A program made the position numbers and the translations under genes. This document shows, in pieces, positions 52,928 to 61,465 of a stretch of DNA of 64,000 nucleotides; positions within the stretch are counted from its first letter, which is position 1, and each line of letters opens with the position of its first letter. The stretch covers positions 372,001-436,000 of the forward strand of contig NZ_WBIN01000002.1 of assembly GCF_009749385.1 (NCBI RefSeq), given 5' to 3'. Source of the DNA: Agromyces allii (GTDB lineage: Bacteria > Actinomycetota > Actinomycetes > Actinomycetales > Microbacteriaceae). The notes beneath the pieces are model-generated. The model saw only the letters and a list, made by a program, of their open reading frames with translations. It was not told the DNA's origin and made no database searches.

Positions 52928-53392
52928 ATGCGCGGTGAGCGCCTCGTGCCCGAACTGGTCCAGTTCGGGCTCGTCGGCGGCGCGGGCTTCCTGCTGGATG
53001 TCGGGCTGTTCAACCTGCTGAGCCTGACGGTGCTGTCGGCGCACGCCGTGCACGGTGGCCCGCTGTACGCCAAGGTCGCCTCCACGATCGTTGCGATCGC
53101 CGCGAACTGGGTCGGCAACCGGTGGCTCACGTTCCGCGACCGCCGCCGACCCGATTGGCTGCGTGAGGCGATCGAGTTCGGGCTCGTCAGCATCGGCGGC
53201 AGCCTGCTCGCGATCGGATGCCTCGGGCTGTCGCACTACCTGCTGCACCTCACCTCGCCGATCGCCGACAACGTCTCGGCGAACGTGGTCGGACTCGCGC
53301 TCGGTTCCGCGTTCCGCTTCGTCGCGTACCGCTACTGGGTGTACGGACCCCGCGCGGTGCCGGTTGCCGCGCGGGCCGACGCGTCCATATGA
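52928..53392 (+). CDS. GtrA-family membrane protein
   Basis: A 154-residue protein with four membrane helices typical of GtrA (ELVQFGLVGGAGFLLDVGLF, then NWVGNRWLTFRDR, EFGLVSIGGSLLAIG and FRFVAYRYWVYG). GtrA proteins are thought to translocate polyprenyl-phosphate-linked sugars. It lies directly after the GT39-like gene. AGGAG seven bases upstream supports ATG 52928. ATG 52913, five codons earlier, would be used if translation is coupled through the seven-residue ORF. Confidence 0.88.
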   Translation: MRGERLVPELVQFGLVGGAGFLLDVGLFNLLSLTVLSAHAVHGGPLYAKVASTIVAIAANWVGNRWLTFRDRRRPDWLREAIEFGLVSIGGSLLAIGCLGLSHYLLHLTSPIADNVSANVVGLALGSAFRFVAYRYWVYGPRAVPVAARADASI

Positions 53393-53421
53393 TCCGAGCA
53401 TCGGCCCGTCTCCAGCTGGCC

Positions 53422-53449
53422 TTCAGCTGGGCTTCAGCGGCACGCTGAA
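53422..53449 (+). promoter_or_regulatory. TTCAG repeats before the response regulator gene
   Basis: TTCAG starts at 53422 and 53433, an 11-base helical-turn spacing typical of OmpR/PhoP-type sites. A third inverted copy gives TTCAGCG-GCA-CGCTGAA (53433-53449). The same 11-base spaced TTCAG pair occurs before the PepSY gene. Confidence 0.6.
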
Positions 53450-53475
53450 CGCTTGGACCACGGAGAGGAGGCTGC

Positions 53476-54153
53476 ATGCGCCTGTTGATCGTCGAGGACG
53501 AGACCCGGCTCGCCGACGGCATGAAGCGCGGCCTGGAGGCCGAGGGGTTCGCGGTCGACATCGCCGCGAACGGCGTCGACGGGCTGTGGCTCGCCGAGCA
53601 GCAGCCGTACGCGGCCATCCTGCTCGACCTCATGCTGCCGGGGTACAGCGGTTTCGAGGTCTGTCGACGGCTCCGCGAGCAGGACAACTGGACTCCCGTG
53701 CTCGTGCTCACGGCGAAGGACGGCGTCTTCGACCAGGTCGAGGCGCTCGAGACGGGTGCCGACGACTTCCTCACGAAGCCGTACGCCTTCGCGATCCTCG
53801 TCGCACGACTCCACGCCCTGATCAGGCGCGGCACCTCGCCGCGCCCGCCGGTGCTCCGAGTCGGCGACCTCTCGTTGGACCCGGCGACCCGCCGGGTCGA
53901 ACGAGGCGGCGCGAGCATCGACCTGACGGCGCGCGAGTTCGCGGTGCTCGAGTTCCTGTTCCGCCGACCCGGCGAGGTCCTCGGAAAACGCGCGATCCTC
54001 GACGGCGTCTGGGACTTCGAGTTCGACGGCGACCCGAACATCGTCGAGGTCTACATCCGCCACCTGCGCAACAAGATCGACCGGCCGTTCGGGCGTGCGA
54101 GCATCGAGACCCTTCGTGGTGCCGGGTATCGGCTGCATGATGACCGCCCCTGA
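53476..54153 (+). CDS. OmpR-family response regulator
   Basis: A 225-residue regulator with intact receiver residues (VEDE, phosphoacceptor D51 in LLDLMLPG, K in LTKPYA) and a C-terminal winged helix (LTAREFAVLEFLFRRPGEVLG; YIRHLRNKID; TLRGAGYRLH). GAGAGGAGG precedes the ATG. It overlaps the kinase gene by 17 bases. TTCAG repeats in its promoter suggest autoregulation. Confidence 0.94.
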   Translation: MRLLIVEDETRLADGMKRGLEAEGFAVDIAANGVDGLWLAEQQPYAAILLDLMLPGYSGFEVCRRLREQDNWTPVLVLTAKDGVFDQVEALETGADDFLTKPYAFAILVARLHALIRRGTSPRPPVLRVGDLSLDPATRRVERGGASIDLTAREFAVLEFLFRRPGEVLGKRAILDGVWDFEFDGDPNIVEVYIRHLRNKIDRPFGRASIETLRGAGYRLHDDRP

Positions 54154-55477
54154 GCCGAACCGGCGCCGCGCCGGCGTCAGACTTCGGGTCACGGCGTTCG
54201 CGACCTCCGTCGTCGCCGCGGCGCTCGTGCTCGGGGCCGTCGCGCTCTGGGCCGTCGTGCGCGCGTCGCTCTACGACGGGCTCCTCGACGGCGCCGGCCA
54301 GGACGCCTCGGCGGTCGCCTCCCAGCTCGAGGAGAGCGGGACCGGCTCGCTCGGAGAGCTCGACGACGACCGGCTCCTGCAGGTGGTCGACTCGAGCGGC
54401 ACCGTGGTCTCGCGGAGCGAAGGGGCGCCGTCGCATCCCGTCACCTCGGTCGAGGATCCCGCCGAGATCGTCCAGGTCGACGGCACGTCGTACGTCGTCG
54501 CGGTCGAGGAGGCCGACGGCGGAACCTTCGTGATCGCCGGCCGGGAGACCACCGACGTCGATGCCACGGTGGGCATCATGACCATGGCGCTGGCCGTCGG
54601 CATCCCGCTGCTGGTCGCACTCGTCGGCGTGGTCGGTTGGCTCAGCGTGGGGCGTGCACTCGCACCCGTCGAACGGATGCGCCGGCAGGTCGGCGACGTG
54701 ACCGCGGCGAGCTTGAACCGGCGGGTCGACGAACCCGGAACCGGCGACGAGATCGATCGCCTGTCGCGCACGCTCAACGCGATGCTCACCCGATTGGACC
54801 TCGCCCAGATCTCGCAGCGGCGGTTCATCTCGGATGCCTCGCACGAGCTGAAGTCGCCGCTCGCGGTGCTTCGCCAGCACGCCGAGCTCGCCCTCACCCA
54901 CCCCGACCGCGTGCCGCCTGCCGAACTCTCCGCCACCGTGCTCGAAGAGGGAGCACGACTCGAAGCCCTGGTCAGGGGCATGCTGCTGCTCGCGCGCGCC
55001 GACGAGGCGGCGCTCGAGGTCGAGCGCCGCGACGTCGATCTCGACGACCTGCTGCTCGACGAGGCGGCCAGGCTCCGCACCACGACGACGCTCGTGGTGG
55101 ACACCACGGGCATCGGGGCCGTGCGGGTTCGGGGAGACGAGGCCCTGCTCGCCCAGGTGGTGCGCAATCTCGTCGACAACGCGCGCGGGCACGCCGACGC
55201 GCGGGTGGCGCTGTCGGCAGCGGCCTCGGCGGGGCTCGCGACCGTGACGGTCGCCGACGACGGGCCCGGCATAGCCGTGGCCGACCGTGAGCGGGTCATG
55301 CACCGGTTCGTGCGTCTCGACGAAGCCCGTGCACGGCACGACGGAGGCACGGGACTCGGACTGGCCATCGTCGACGAGATCGCGCGGGCCCACGGCGGCA
55401 GTGTTCGGCTCGACCGCGACCCGGTGCTCGGCGGTGCGCGATTCGTCGTCGAGCTGCCCGTGGCCGAAGACGGCTGA
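54137..55477 (+). CDS. Sensor histidine kinase
   Basis: A 446-residue kinase with membrane helices at about 17-39 and 147-170, a short extracytoplasmic domain between them, a HAMP region, the phosphoacceptor His in FISDASHELKSPL, and the ATPase boxes NLVDNARGHAD, DDGPGI and GTGLGLAIVDEIA. The ATG at 54137 lies inside the end of the response-regulator gene. Its likely regulon includes the PepSY gene 91 bases downstream. Confidence 0.93.
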   Translation: MMTAPEPNRRRAGVRLRVTAFATSVVAAALVLGAVALWAVVRASLYDGLLDGAGQDASAVASQLEESGTGSLGELDDDRLLQVVDSSGTVVSRSEGAPSHPVTSVEDPAEIVQVDGTSYVVAVEEADGGTFVIAGRETTDVDATVGIMTMALAVGIPLLVALVGVVGWLSVGRALAPVERMRRQVGDVTAASLNRRVDEPGTGDEIDRLSRTLNAMLTRLDLAQISQRRFISDASHELKSPLAVLRQHAELALTHPDRVPPAELSATVLEEGARLEALVRGMLLLARADEAALEVERRDVDLDDLLLDEAARLRTTTTLVVDTTGIGAVRVRGDEALLAQVVRNLVDNARGHADARVALSAAASAGLATVTVADDGPGIAVADRERVMHRFVRLDEARARHDGGTGLGLAIVDEIARAHGGSVRLDRDPVLGGARFVVELPVAEDG

Positions 55478-55506
55478 GTCCGGCCCCATCGAGGTCGAAG
55501 CTCCGC

Positions 55507-55522
55507 TTCAGCGTCGCTTCAG
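55507..55522 (+). promoter_or_regulatory. TTCAG direct repeat before the PepSY gene
   Basis: TTCAG starts at 55507 and 55518, the same 11-base spacing as before the response regulator gene at 53422. It lies about 50-60 bases before the PepSY start, a good activator position. Confidence 0.6.
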
Positions 55523-55568
55523 TGCCCGCGGCCGACACTGGGGGCACCTCGAGAAAGGACAGACACTC

Positions 55569-55985
55569 ATGAGGAGACGACTGATCGTCATCACCGCGGC
55601 CGCAGCAGGCGCACTGCTCGTCGCAGGAGGAACCGTGGCGGCCGTCGCCGTCACCGGCGGCACCGGCGACGAGAGTGATTCGCACGAGGATTCCTCGACC
55701 GCGATCACGGGCACGGCGCTCGACCAAGCGACCGCAGCGGCCATCGCCGCGGCCGGTGCGGGCACGGTGACCGAATCCGAGGCCGGCGGCGACGAGGCGG
55801 CCTACGAGATCGAACTGAAGCTGGATTCCGGCGGATCCGTCGATGTCAGGCTCGACGACCACTTCACCGTGGTCGACGTGAGCCCCAACTCCGACCAGGG
55901 TGACGGCGACGGCGAGAGCGCCGACGACTCCACCCAGCAGAACGAGGGCCCGCAGGGAGACGGCGACGGCGAGACGGCGGACTGA
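55569..55985 (+). CDS. Secreted or membrane-anchored PepSY-domain protein
   Basis: A 138-residue protein with an N-terminal export signal or anchor (about 3-30, RRRLIVITAAAAGALLVAGG). A small PepSY-type domain follows (ALDQATAAAIAAAGAGTVTE, then YEIELKLDSGGSVDVRLDDHFTV region), and the tail is very acidic and repetitive (GDGDGES, GDGDGET). PepSY proteins next to two-component genes are often their targets or modulators of extracytoplasmic proteases. AAAGGA lies ahead of the ATG. A good terminator follows. Confidence 0.82.
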   Translation: MRRRLIVITAAAAGALLVAGGTVAAVAVTGGTGDESDSHEDSSTAITGTALDQATAAAIAAAGAGTVTESEAGGDEAAYEIELKLDSGGSVDVRLDDHFTVVDVSPNSDQGDGDGESADDSTQQNEGPQGDGDGETAD

Positions 55986-56020
55986 CCGACGCGATCGCGG
56001 CGTCCGGTCGGACGTCGAAA

Positions 56021-56046
56021 TGGAGCCGCCCCGTTGGGCGGCTCCA
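56021..56046 (+). terminator. Terminator after the PepSY gene
   Basis: A perfect 10-bp stem (TGGAGCCGCC and GGCGGCTCCA) with a 6-base loop, followed by CCTTTCTC. Confidence 0.75.
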
Positions 56047-56160
56047 CCTTTCTCTGGGGCACCGCGCGCGACGCTCATCCTGCCGAGGTCTACGATTGCC
56101 GTGAACGCGGCGCTCGGCGCGAGCGTCGCGACCCGACGATGACGTTCAGGGGGTCGCGAG

Positions 56161-57000
56161 ATGTGTCGTTGGCTGGCCTACTCAGGCGAACCGCTCCAAC
56201 CGTCGATCCTGGTGCTCGACGCGCAGCATTCGCTCGTCGCCCAGTCGCTGGACTCGCCGCTCGGCGCGGAGACCGTCAACGGCGACGGCTTCGGATTCGG
56301 GTGGTACCCCGCCAGCGCGGCACAGGGGTCGACGCCCCACCTGTTCCACAGCACGGAACCGGCCTGGAACGACGAGAACCTCCGAGAACTCACCCAGGCC
56401 GTCGAGAGCCCGCTGTTCTTCAGCCACGTCAGGGCGGCCGCCGGCCCGCCGATCCAGCAGACCAACTGCCACCCGTTCCGCCACGACCGCTGGCTGTTCA
56501 TGCACAACGGCTCGATCGCCCAGTTCGGCCGGCTCAAGCGCGACCTCACGTTCGCGGTCGACCCTGCGCTCTATCCGAGCATCCGCGGCACCACCGACTC
56601 CGAGGTGCTCTTCCATCTGGCGCTGACCTTCGGCCTGCAGGACGACCCGGTGGGCGGCATGCGCAAGGCCATCCGATTCGTCGAGGAGACCGGTGAGGCC
56701 GCCGGTGTGCGGTTCCCGATGCAGGGCACCGTCGCGGTCTCCGACGGCATCACGCTCTGGGCGTTCCGGTACTCGACGCAGGGCCGCAGTCGTTCGCTGT
56801 TCCACTCAGCCGACATCCCGACGCTCCGTGAGATGTACCCCGACGCCGAACGGCTCTCGTCGTTCGGCGATCGTGCACACGTGGTGGTCTCCGAACCGCT
56901 CAACGACCTTCCGGGTGCGTTCCTCGAGGTGCCCGAGTCGACGGTCGTGATCCTCGACGACACGGGCTACCACCACGAGCCGTTCCTGCCGCACGACTGA
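56161..57000 (+). CDS. Class II glutamine amidotransferase
   Basis: A 279-residue YafJ/EgtC-type enzyme whose N-terminal nucleophile is Cys2 (MCRWLAYSG) after Met removal. It has GDGFGFGWY, FFSHVRAA and MHNGSI, which form the glutaminase pocket. It lacks a synthetase domain, so the acceptor of the ammonia or the true substrate is unknown. It is not in an ergothioneine cluster here. AGGGGG eight bases before the ATG acts as ribosome-binding site. Confidence 0.9.
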   Translation: MCRWLAYSGEPLQPSILVLDAQHSLVAQSLDSPLGAETVNGDGFGFGWYPASAAQGSTPHLFHSTEPAWNDENLRELTQAVESPLFFSHVRAAAGPPIQQTNCHPFRHDRWLFMHNGSIAQFGRLKRDLTFAVDPALYPSIRGTTDSEVLFHLALTFGLQDDPVGGMRKAIRFVEETGEAAGVRFPMQGTVAVSDGITLWAFRYSTQGRSRSLFHSADIPTLREMYPDAERLSSFGDRAHVVVSEPLNDLPGAFLEVPESTVVILDDTGYHHEPFLPHD

Positions 57001-57078
57001 CCGCAGTGCGTCCGGAGTGTTCATGACCGATCGCGACCCCTCGCGCTGTTAGCCTGACGAGGATCATTGGGGGGGACG

Positions 57079-58245
57079 ATGGCGCAAGAGGGCGACTCGG
57101 GCGAGCCGCAGAGCACCATCGAGCCCGCAGAGGACGCGAGCGCTCCACCGGCGACCGGCGACGACTCACCCGCCGTCGCGCCTGCCGGCGGATGGCCGAA
57201 CCTCCCCCGCTGGGTGATCGCCAGCGCCGCTGCCGGAGTCGCGCTGCTCCTCCTCGCCGGAGGCTTCATCGCCGGAACGATCACCGCGATCGCGCTGAGC
57301 AGCGGCAACGGGTCCTGCGACGCGAAGTCCGTGGCGGACCGCGTGCTGCCCACCATCGTGACGATCGTCGTCGAATCGCGCGATGGCTCGAGCAACGGGA
57401 GCGGCCAGATCATCACGAGCGATGGGTACATCCTCACCAACAACCACGTGGTCTCGCCCGCCGTCGCGTCGGGACGTGTCGCCGCCAGGTTCAGCGACGG
57501 TCAGTTGTTGCCGGCTCGCATCGTCGGCCGTGATCCGAAGACCGACCTCGCCGTGATCAAGGTCGACAGCGACGAGGATCTCCCGGTGATCGACGAAGGC
57601 GATTCGGGCTCGCTGTCCGTCGGTCAGCCGGTCGTCGCGCTCGGCGCACCGCTCGGCCTCTCCAGTACCGTGACCGCCGGAATCGTCAGCGCGCTCGGCC
57701 GCACCGTGCCCGTGCCGAGCGACGACGACCGGAACGCCATCCTGGTCGGGGCGATCCAGACCGATGCGTCGATCAATCCGGGCAACTCGGGCGGTGCGCT
57801 CGTCGACTGCCGCGGACGGCTCATCGGGGTGAACACCGCGATCGCGACGGTCCCGGGTGCGAGCGGACAGATCAGCACCGGCAGCGTCGGCATCGGATTC
57901 GCCGTTCCGCAGTCGGTCGCCGTGCCGATCGCCCACCAGCTCATCGAGCACGGAGAGGTGACGTACCCGAACATCGGCGCCGACCTCATCCCGATCCCCC
58001 ACGCCGTGGCGGCGCACTACGGCGTGCCCAACGGGCTCTTCGTCCAGGCGGTGACGAGCCGGGGTCCTGCGGACGCTGCCGGGATCCGACCGGGCGATGT
58101 CATCACCTCGATCAACGGCCAGCCGGCGACGAGCCTCGACGTGCTGACGCACATCCAGCTCACGAGCGCCGCAGGCGACACCATCACGGTCGACTACCTG
58201 CGTGGCCGCACGCAGTACACGACGACCGTGACCCTGGCGGACTGA
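57079..58245 (+). CDS. Membrane-anchored trypsin-like serine protease with PDZ domain
   Basis: A 388-residue HtrA/DegP-like protease. An acidic, Pro-rich cytoplasmic tail of about 44 residues precedes a single membrane helix (about 45-72) and an extracytoplasmic trypsin domain with triad H123 (LTNNHVV), D156 (KTDLAVIKV) and S237 (NPGNSGGAL). A C-terminal PDZ domain follows (about 300-388, SRGPADAAGIRPGDVITSIN). All catalytic residues are intact. It likely degrades or processes damaged envelope proteins. ATG 57079 follows a G-run ribosome-binding site. Confidence 0.93.
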   Translation: MAQEGDSGEPQSTIEPAEDASAPPATGDDSPAVAPAGGWPNLPRWVIASAAAGVALLLLAGGFIAGTITAIALSSGNGSCDAKSVADRVLPTIVTIVVESRDGSSNGSGQIITSDGYILTNNHVVSPAVASGRVAARFSDGQLLPARIVGRDPKTDLAVIKVDSDEDLPVIDEGDSGSLSVGQPVVALGAPLGLSSTVTAGIVSALGRTVPVPSDDDRNAILVGAIQTDASINPGNSGGALVDCRGRLIGVNTAIATVPGASGQISTGSVGIGFAVPQSVAVPIAHQLIEHGEVTYPNIGADLIPIPHAVAAHYGVPNGLFVQAVTSRGPADAAGIRPGDVITSINGQPATSLDVLTHIQLTSAAGDTITVDYLRGRTQYTTTVTLAD

Positions 58246-58320
58246 CCGCACGGACCGACTGGTCGGGGATGCTTCGCCGACGCTGAATCGACGCCTGGCA
58301 GGCCGGTTCGGAGCGCTGGT

Positions 58321-58794
58321 CTATTCGTAGTGGGAGTGTTCCGGTCGGAACCTCGTGTCTCCGGGCCGGAAGTCGATGCGCTTCGCAGCCTCCAGGATGA
58401 TCCCGGCCCGTTGCGCCTCATCGCGTGCCTGGGCGGCGGACGTGGCGTCCAGTTCGCGCTGGTGCTCGTTCGCACGCGTGCCGATGTCGAGCAGGATCTC
58501 CCCGACGAGCGAGGCGAGACCGCCGGCGAGTTCAGCGAGATTCGTGTGTTCGATGACGAGGCGGCGATCCACTGGTTTCAGAACGACCTGCGGGTAGCCT
58601 GCGTCGTGCAGTTGCGCCTCCACGGCCGGGGCACCGAGCAACTGCAACTCGGCCGGTGTCGGGCGGCGGGTGAAGACCGCCGAGACGCTGTAGCGCTCGG
58701 GTTCGTCCGGTGTGCCGAGCGTCGCAGGCAACTCGTTGACCAGGACGTGCGTGACTCCGAACGGTTCGTCGCCGGAAACCTGCGAGGAGACCAT
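58321..58794 (-). CDS. Hypothetical soluble protein
   Basis: A 157-residue acidic protein I do not recognise. It has a mixed alpha/beta N-terminal half (GVTHVLVNELPATLG, then RYSVSAVFTRRPTPAELQLL) and a helical, charged C-terminal half (LGEILLDIG region to AKRIDFRPGD) and no membrane helix. The start codon lacks a strong ribosome-binding site, so the true N-terminus may differ slightly. It converges with the protease gene. Confidence 0.65.
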   Translation of the reverse strand: MVSSQVSGDEPFGVTHVLVNELPATLGTPDEPERYSVSAVFTRRPTPAELQLLGAPAVEAQLHDAGYPQVVLKPVDRRLVIEHTNLAELAGGLASLVGEILLDIGTRANEHQRELDATSAAQARDEAQRAGIILEAAKRIDFRPGDTRFRPEHSHYE

Positions 58795-58900
58795 CAGGAC
58801 CTGGCTTCGGACGGTGCCGGGATTTCGTGAATGAGCTTCATTTTCGGAGTATGGGCGCCCAACATGTACCTGCTCACAGGTTCAGTCGGCGCCACCGGTC

Positions 58901-58918
58901 GTGCATGCTCTCATGCAC
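58901..58918. other. Perfect 7-bp hairpin
   Basis: GTGCATG, four bases (CTCT), CATGCAC. It lies just beyond the thiolase remnant and upstream of the hypothetical gene; it might be a relic terminator or an operator. Confidence 0.35.
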
Positions 58919-58966
58919 ACGAAACGCAGTCCGTGCAGACCGGAGCCGCGGATGCCACGGACTCAT

Positions 58967-59570
58967 TCACACCCGTTCGAACACCGCCGCGATCGCCTGG
59001 CCGCCGCCGATGCACATGGTCTCGAGGGCGAGCGATCCGTCGAGCGCCGGGAGTTCGTGCGCGAGGGTCGCGAGCACCTGCACGGCGAAGGCCTCGTTCA
59101 GCTCGATGACGTCCAGATGGTCGAACCGGATGCCGGCGCGCCGAATGGCGAGGTTCGCGGCGGGAACGGGCGCGACGCCGAAGCGCAGCGGGTCGTCGCC
59201 CGCGACCGCCCACGAGACGAGCCTGGGTATCGGCACGAGCCCGAGCTCGGCGGCGCGAGCCGGCGTCGTGACGATGCACGCGGCCGCGGCGTCGTTCTGT
59301 CCGCTCGAGTTGCCCGCGGTGACCGTCGCCTCGGGGTCTCGACGCAGGATCGGGCGCAGTGCCGCGAGCGCGTCGGCCCCATTCGGTCCATTCCCCGAGC
59401 AGGCGATGCGCGGTCGACAGGGGCAGCCACGCACGTTCGGCGACCTCGCTGAGCGTCAGTTCGTCGCCGCGGTCGAAGGCATCGGCGATCGCGAAGAGCT
59501 ACTGCGCCACCCGGCGATCATCGTCACCCCGCGGCATCGTCGCCCCCAGTCGCGTCGCTCGCATCGGCGA
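58967..59570 (-). pseudogene. Decayed IclR regulator/thiolase deletion scar
   Basis: On the minus strand, about 59498-59370 encodes an IclR-type DNA-binding segment (FAIADAFDRGDELTLSEVAE, then PLSTAHRLLGEW) preceded in frame by a TAG. It runs out of frame into a thiolase C-terminal part (from GADALAALRPILRRDPEATV to MCIGGGQAIAAVFERV). The thiolase lacks its N-terminal half with the nucleophilic Cys, and between NEAFAVQVLA and TLAHELPAL it lacks the segment with the GHP catalytic His. No functional product is expected. The junction suggests a deletion from within a regulator gene into a downstream thiolase gene, an order known from pcaR-pcaF. Confidence 0.8.
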
Positions 59571-59661
59571 CCGAGGCGAGGACGTTCGCGTCGAAACGCC
59601 AGAGGGAACGATCGGACACGGCGGTGTGCTTTCGGATGGGAAGGCGCGGGGCTCGAGCGTA

Positions 59662-60465
59662 TCAACCCTCGCGATGGGCCGGCGCACCCGACCGGAGGGC
59701 GCGACGGACCGTTCGCCTCCGAAGCGCGAGGAAGACCTCGGGCGCGACGAGCACGGCGAGGATGTTCGCGACGACGTGCACCGCGATCGCGAACTCGAGT
59801 CGTTCGGTCGCGAGGTAGACCACGGTGCACGCGAGTCCGATGAGCGCCGCGTTCGTGATGCCCGTCCACCGCTGGTCGATGTGCGCGAGCGCGAAGAGGA
59901 GCCAGGGAGCCAGGATCGCGACGGTGAGGCTCCCGGTGAAGGCGTAGACGGCGGCCGGCAGCACGGCGCGGAAGATGAACTCCTCGCCGATGCCGCCCGC
60001 CAGGATCGCGGAGGTGGCGTGGACGAATCGCTCGGCCCGCCCGGTGGTGAGGCCGATGCGGTCGGCGAGCATCCTTCTGCGGCGACGCCCGAACGCCCGG
60101 AACAGCACGTACTGGGCGAGGATCGCGAGCACCGCCGTCAGCGCGAGCAGGACCACGATCCCGGGTTGCCGTCCGGACCCCTCGGCGAGTGCGCTCCGCG
60201 CCCAGCTGACGACGGCAATCTTTCCGGCGGCCTCCAGATAGTCGGGGACGAGCCCGCCCCAGACCAGCAGGAGTCCGCCGACGACGACGGCCGATGCCAG
60301 CACGGTCAGCGTCTCACGCGCGACCAGCCGCGGCATCCGCTCGGATGCGATCGCGAACAGCGCGGGTTTCGCGGCCTCCAGCATGCGGTGCAACAGGCCG
60401 GGAACCACGATCAGGGCCACTCCGAGCGCACCGACGAGGACGAGCTGGTACGGGTCAGCGGGCAT
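59662..60465 (-). CDS. CPBP-family intramembrane glutamic endopeptidase
   Basis: A 267-residue protein with about seven membrane helices and the CPBP/CAAX-protease motifs: EEFIFR (E161, E162, R166), FALAH (H195) and HVVAN (H230, N234). All proposed catalytic residues are intact. Substrates in bacteria are mostly unknown. The ATG at 60465 lies 11 bases inside the preceding gene, so translation is coupled to the ClpN-SRPBCC protein. The remnant thiolase lies downstream. Confidence 0.87.
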   Translation of the reverse strand: MPADPYQLVLVGALGVALIVVPGLLHRMLEAAKPALFAIASERMPRLVARETLTVLASAVVVGGLLLVWGGLVPDYLEAAGKIAVVSWARSALAEGSGRQPGIVVLLALTAVLAILAQYVLFRAFGRRRRRMLADRIGLTTGRAERFVHATSAILAGGIGEEFIFRAVLPAAVYAFTGSLTVAILAPWLLFALAHIDQRWTGITNAALIGLACTVVYLATERLEFAIAVHVVANILAVLVAPEVFLALRRRTVRRALRSGAPAHREG

Positions 60466-61465
60466 CGCGCGGCCGTTCCGGCGTCGGGCCGCCCGGCATC
60501 CAGCCGGCGTCCAACAGGTCGCGCGCACGGTGCATCCGGCCGCGGGTCTGCGCACTCCACCCGGCGATCAGGGAGGCGGCTAGAGGCCACCGAGCGTAGT
60601 CGCCCTCCATCAGCAGCTCGCACCGCCAGTGCGTCTCCTCGCCCATCGGCGTCAGCTCGTTCACGGCGACCGTCGGCAGCAGATCGGTCGGCGCGAGCAC
60701 CCGGGTCCGCTCGCGTCGGCCGGGTACCTCGACGACGCTCTCGTATCGATGCGTGACCTCGCCGGACGGCGTTCGATGCCGGACCTCCTCGATCAGGACG
60801 CCGTCGGCCTCCGAGACGACCGCGCCGTGCACGATGGACTCCGACAGGAGGGGCGCATTCCGGACCGGGTGCACGAGCGACCAGACCAGGGGCGCCGGAT
60901 GCGGCACTCGGAGGTCGACGCGCTCGACGACCTCGCCGCTCCCGGAACGCCGCTCGTCGTCGGTCACCCCGTGCACCTCGGTCGCGGTGACGACGGCGCG
61001 CTTGAGCGCCCGAGTGCGAACGCCCAGCGCCGCCAGGATGGACACCGCGACGGAGTCGGGTTCGTCCAAGAGCCCCAGCAGGAGATGCCCGGTCGTGACC
61101 GCCGCGCCGCCCGCATAGGCCACTGCCGTCAGGAGGGCACGAGCGGTCATCGGTGCGAACGTCGGCTCGGTGCCGCCGGCGTTCGTGTCGGGCGCGAGCG
61201 CTTCGGCGGCCACGAGCAGGTCGGCCGGCTCCACTCCCCTGGCCGCCAGCGCACGGCCACCGATGCCATCGTCGAAGGCGAGCGACAGCAGCAACGCCTC
61301 GGTGCCGATGCGTCCACGACGGCTCCCGGCCTGCGCAGCGAGCACGACGACTCGTCTCGAACGCGACGTCCACCGTTCCGGGTGCATGGGATTCGACGGA
61401 TCTCGCAGTGCCGGAGCCGCGTCCGAGAGGAACCCGGCGGTCACCGGCGAGAGCGACCCGCGCAT
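60455..61465 (-). CDS. ClpN-repeat plus SRPBCC fusion protein
   Basis: A 336-residue soluble protein with two Clp N-terminal (Clp R) repeats (RRGRIGTEALLLSLAFDDGI, then TTGHLLLGLLDEPDSVAVSI) at about 35-165. A SRPBCC/polyketide-cyclase-like domain follows (from RVDLRVPHPAPLVWSLV, about 185-310, with a terminal long helix). There is no AAA ATPase domain, so it may be an adaptor or ligand-binding protein rather than a chaperone. ATG 61465 is preceded by AAGGAG at six bases and was preferred to a TTG 16 codons upstream. It overlaps the CPBP protease start. Confidence 0.72.
   Translation of the reverse strand: MRGSLSPVTAGFLSDAAPALRDPSNPMHPERWTSRSRRVVVLAAQAGSRRGRIGTEALLLSLAFDDGIGGRALAARGVEPADLLVAAEALAPDTNAGGTEPTFAPMTARALLTAVAYAGGAAVTTGHLLLGLLDEPDSVAVSILAALGVRTRALKRAVVTATEVHGVTDDERRSGSGEVVERVDLRVPHPAPLVWSLVHPVRNAPLLSESIVHGAVVSEADGVLIEEVRHRTPSGEVTHRYESVVEVPGRRERTRVLAPTDLLPTVAVNELTPMGEETHWRCELLMEGDYARWPLAASLIAGWSAQTRGRMHRARDLLDAGWMPGGPTPERPRDAR

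Noticed and set aside
59499..59687. Short open frame ending at the TAG upstream of the IclR segment, as an independent gene
   Set aside because: Only its last dozen residues resemble an IclR N-terminus. The rest is Pro/Arg/Ser-rich and is best seen as the decayed 5' end and flanking sequence.
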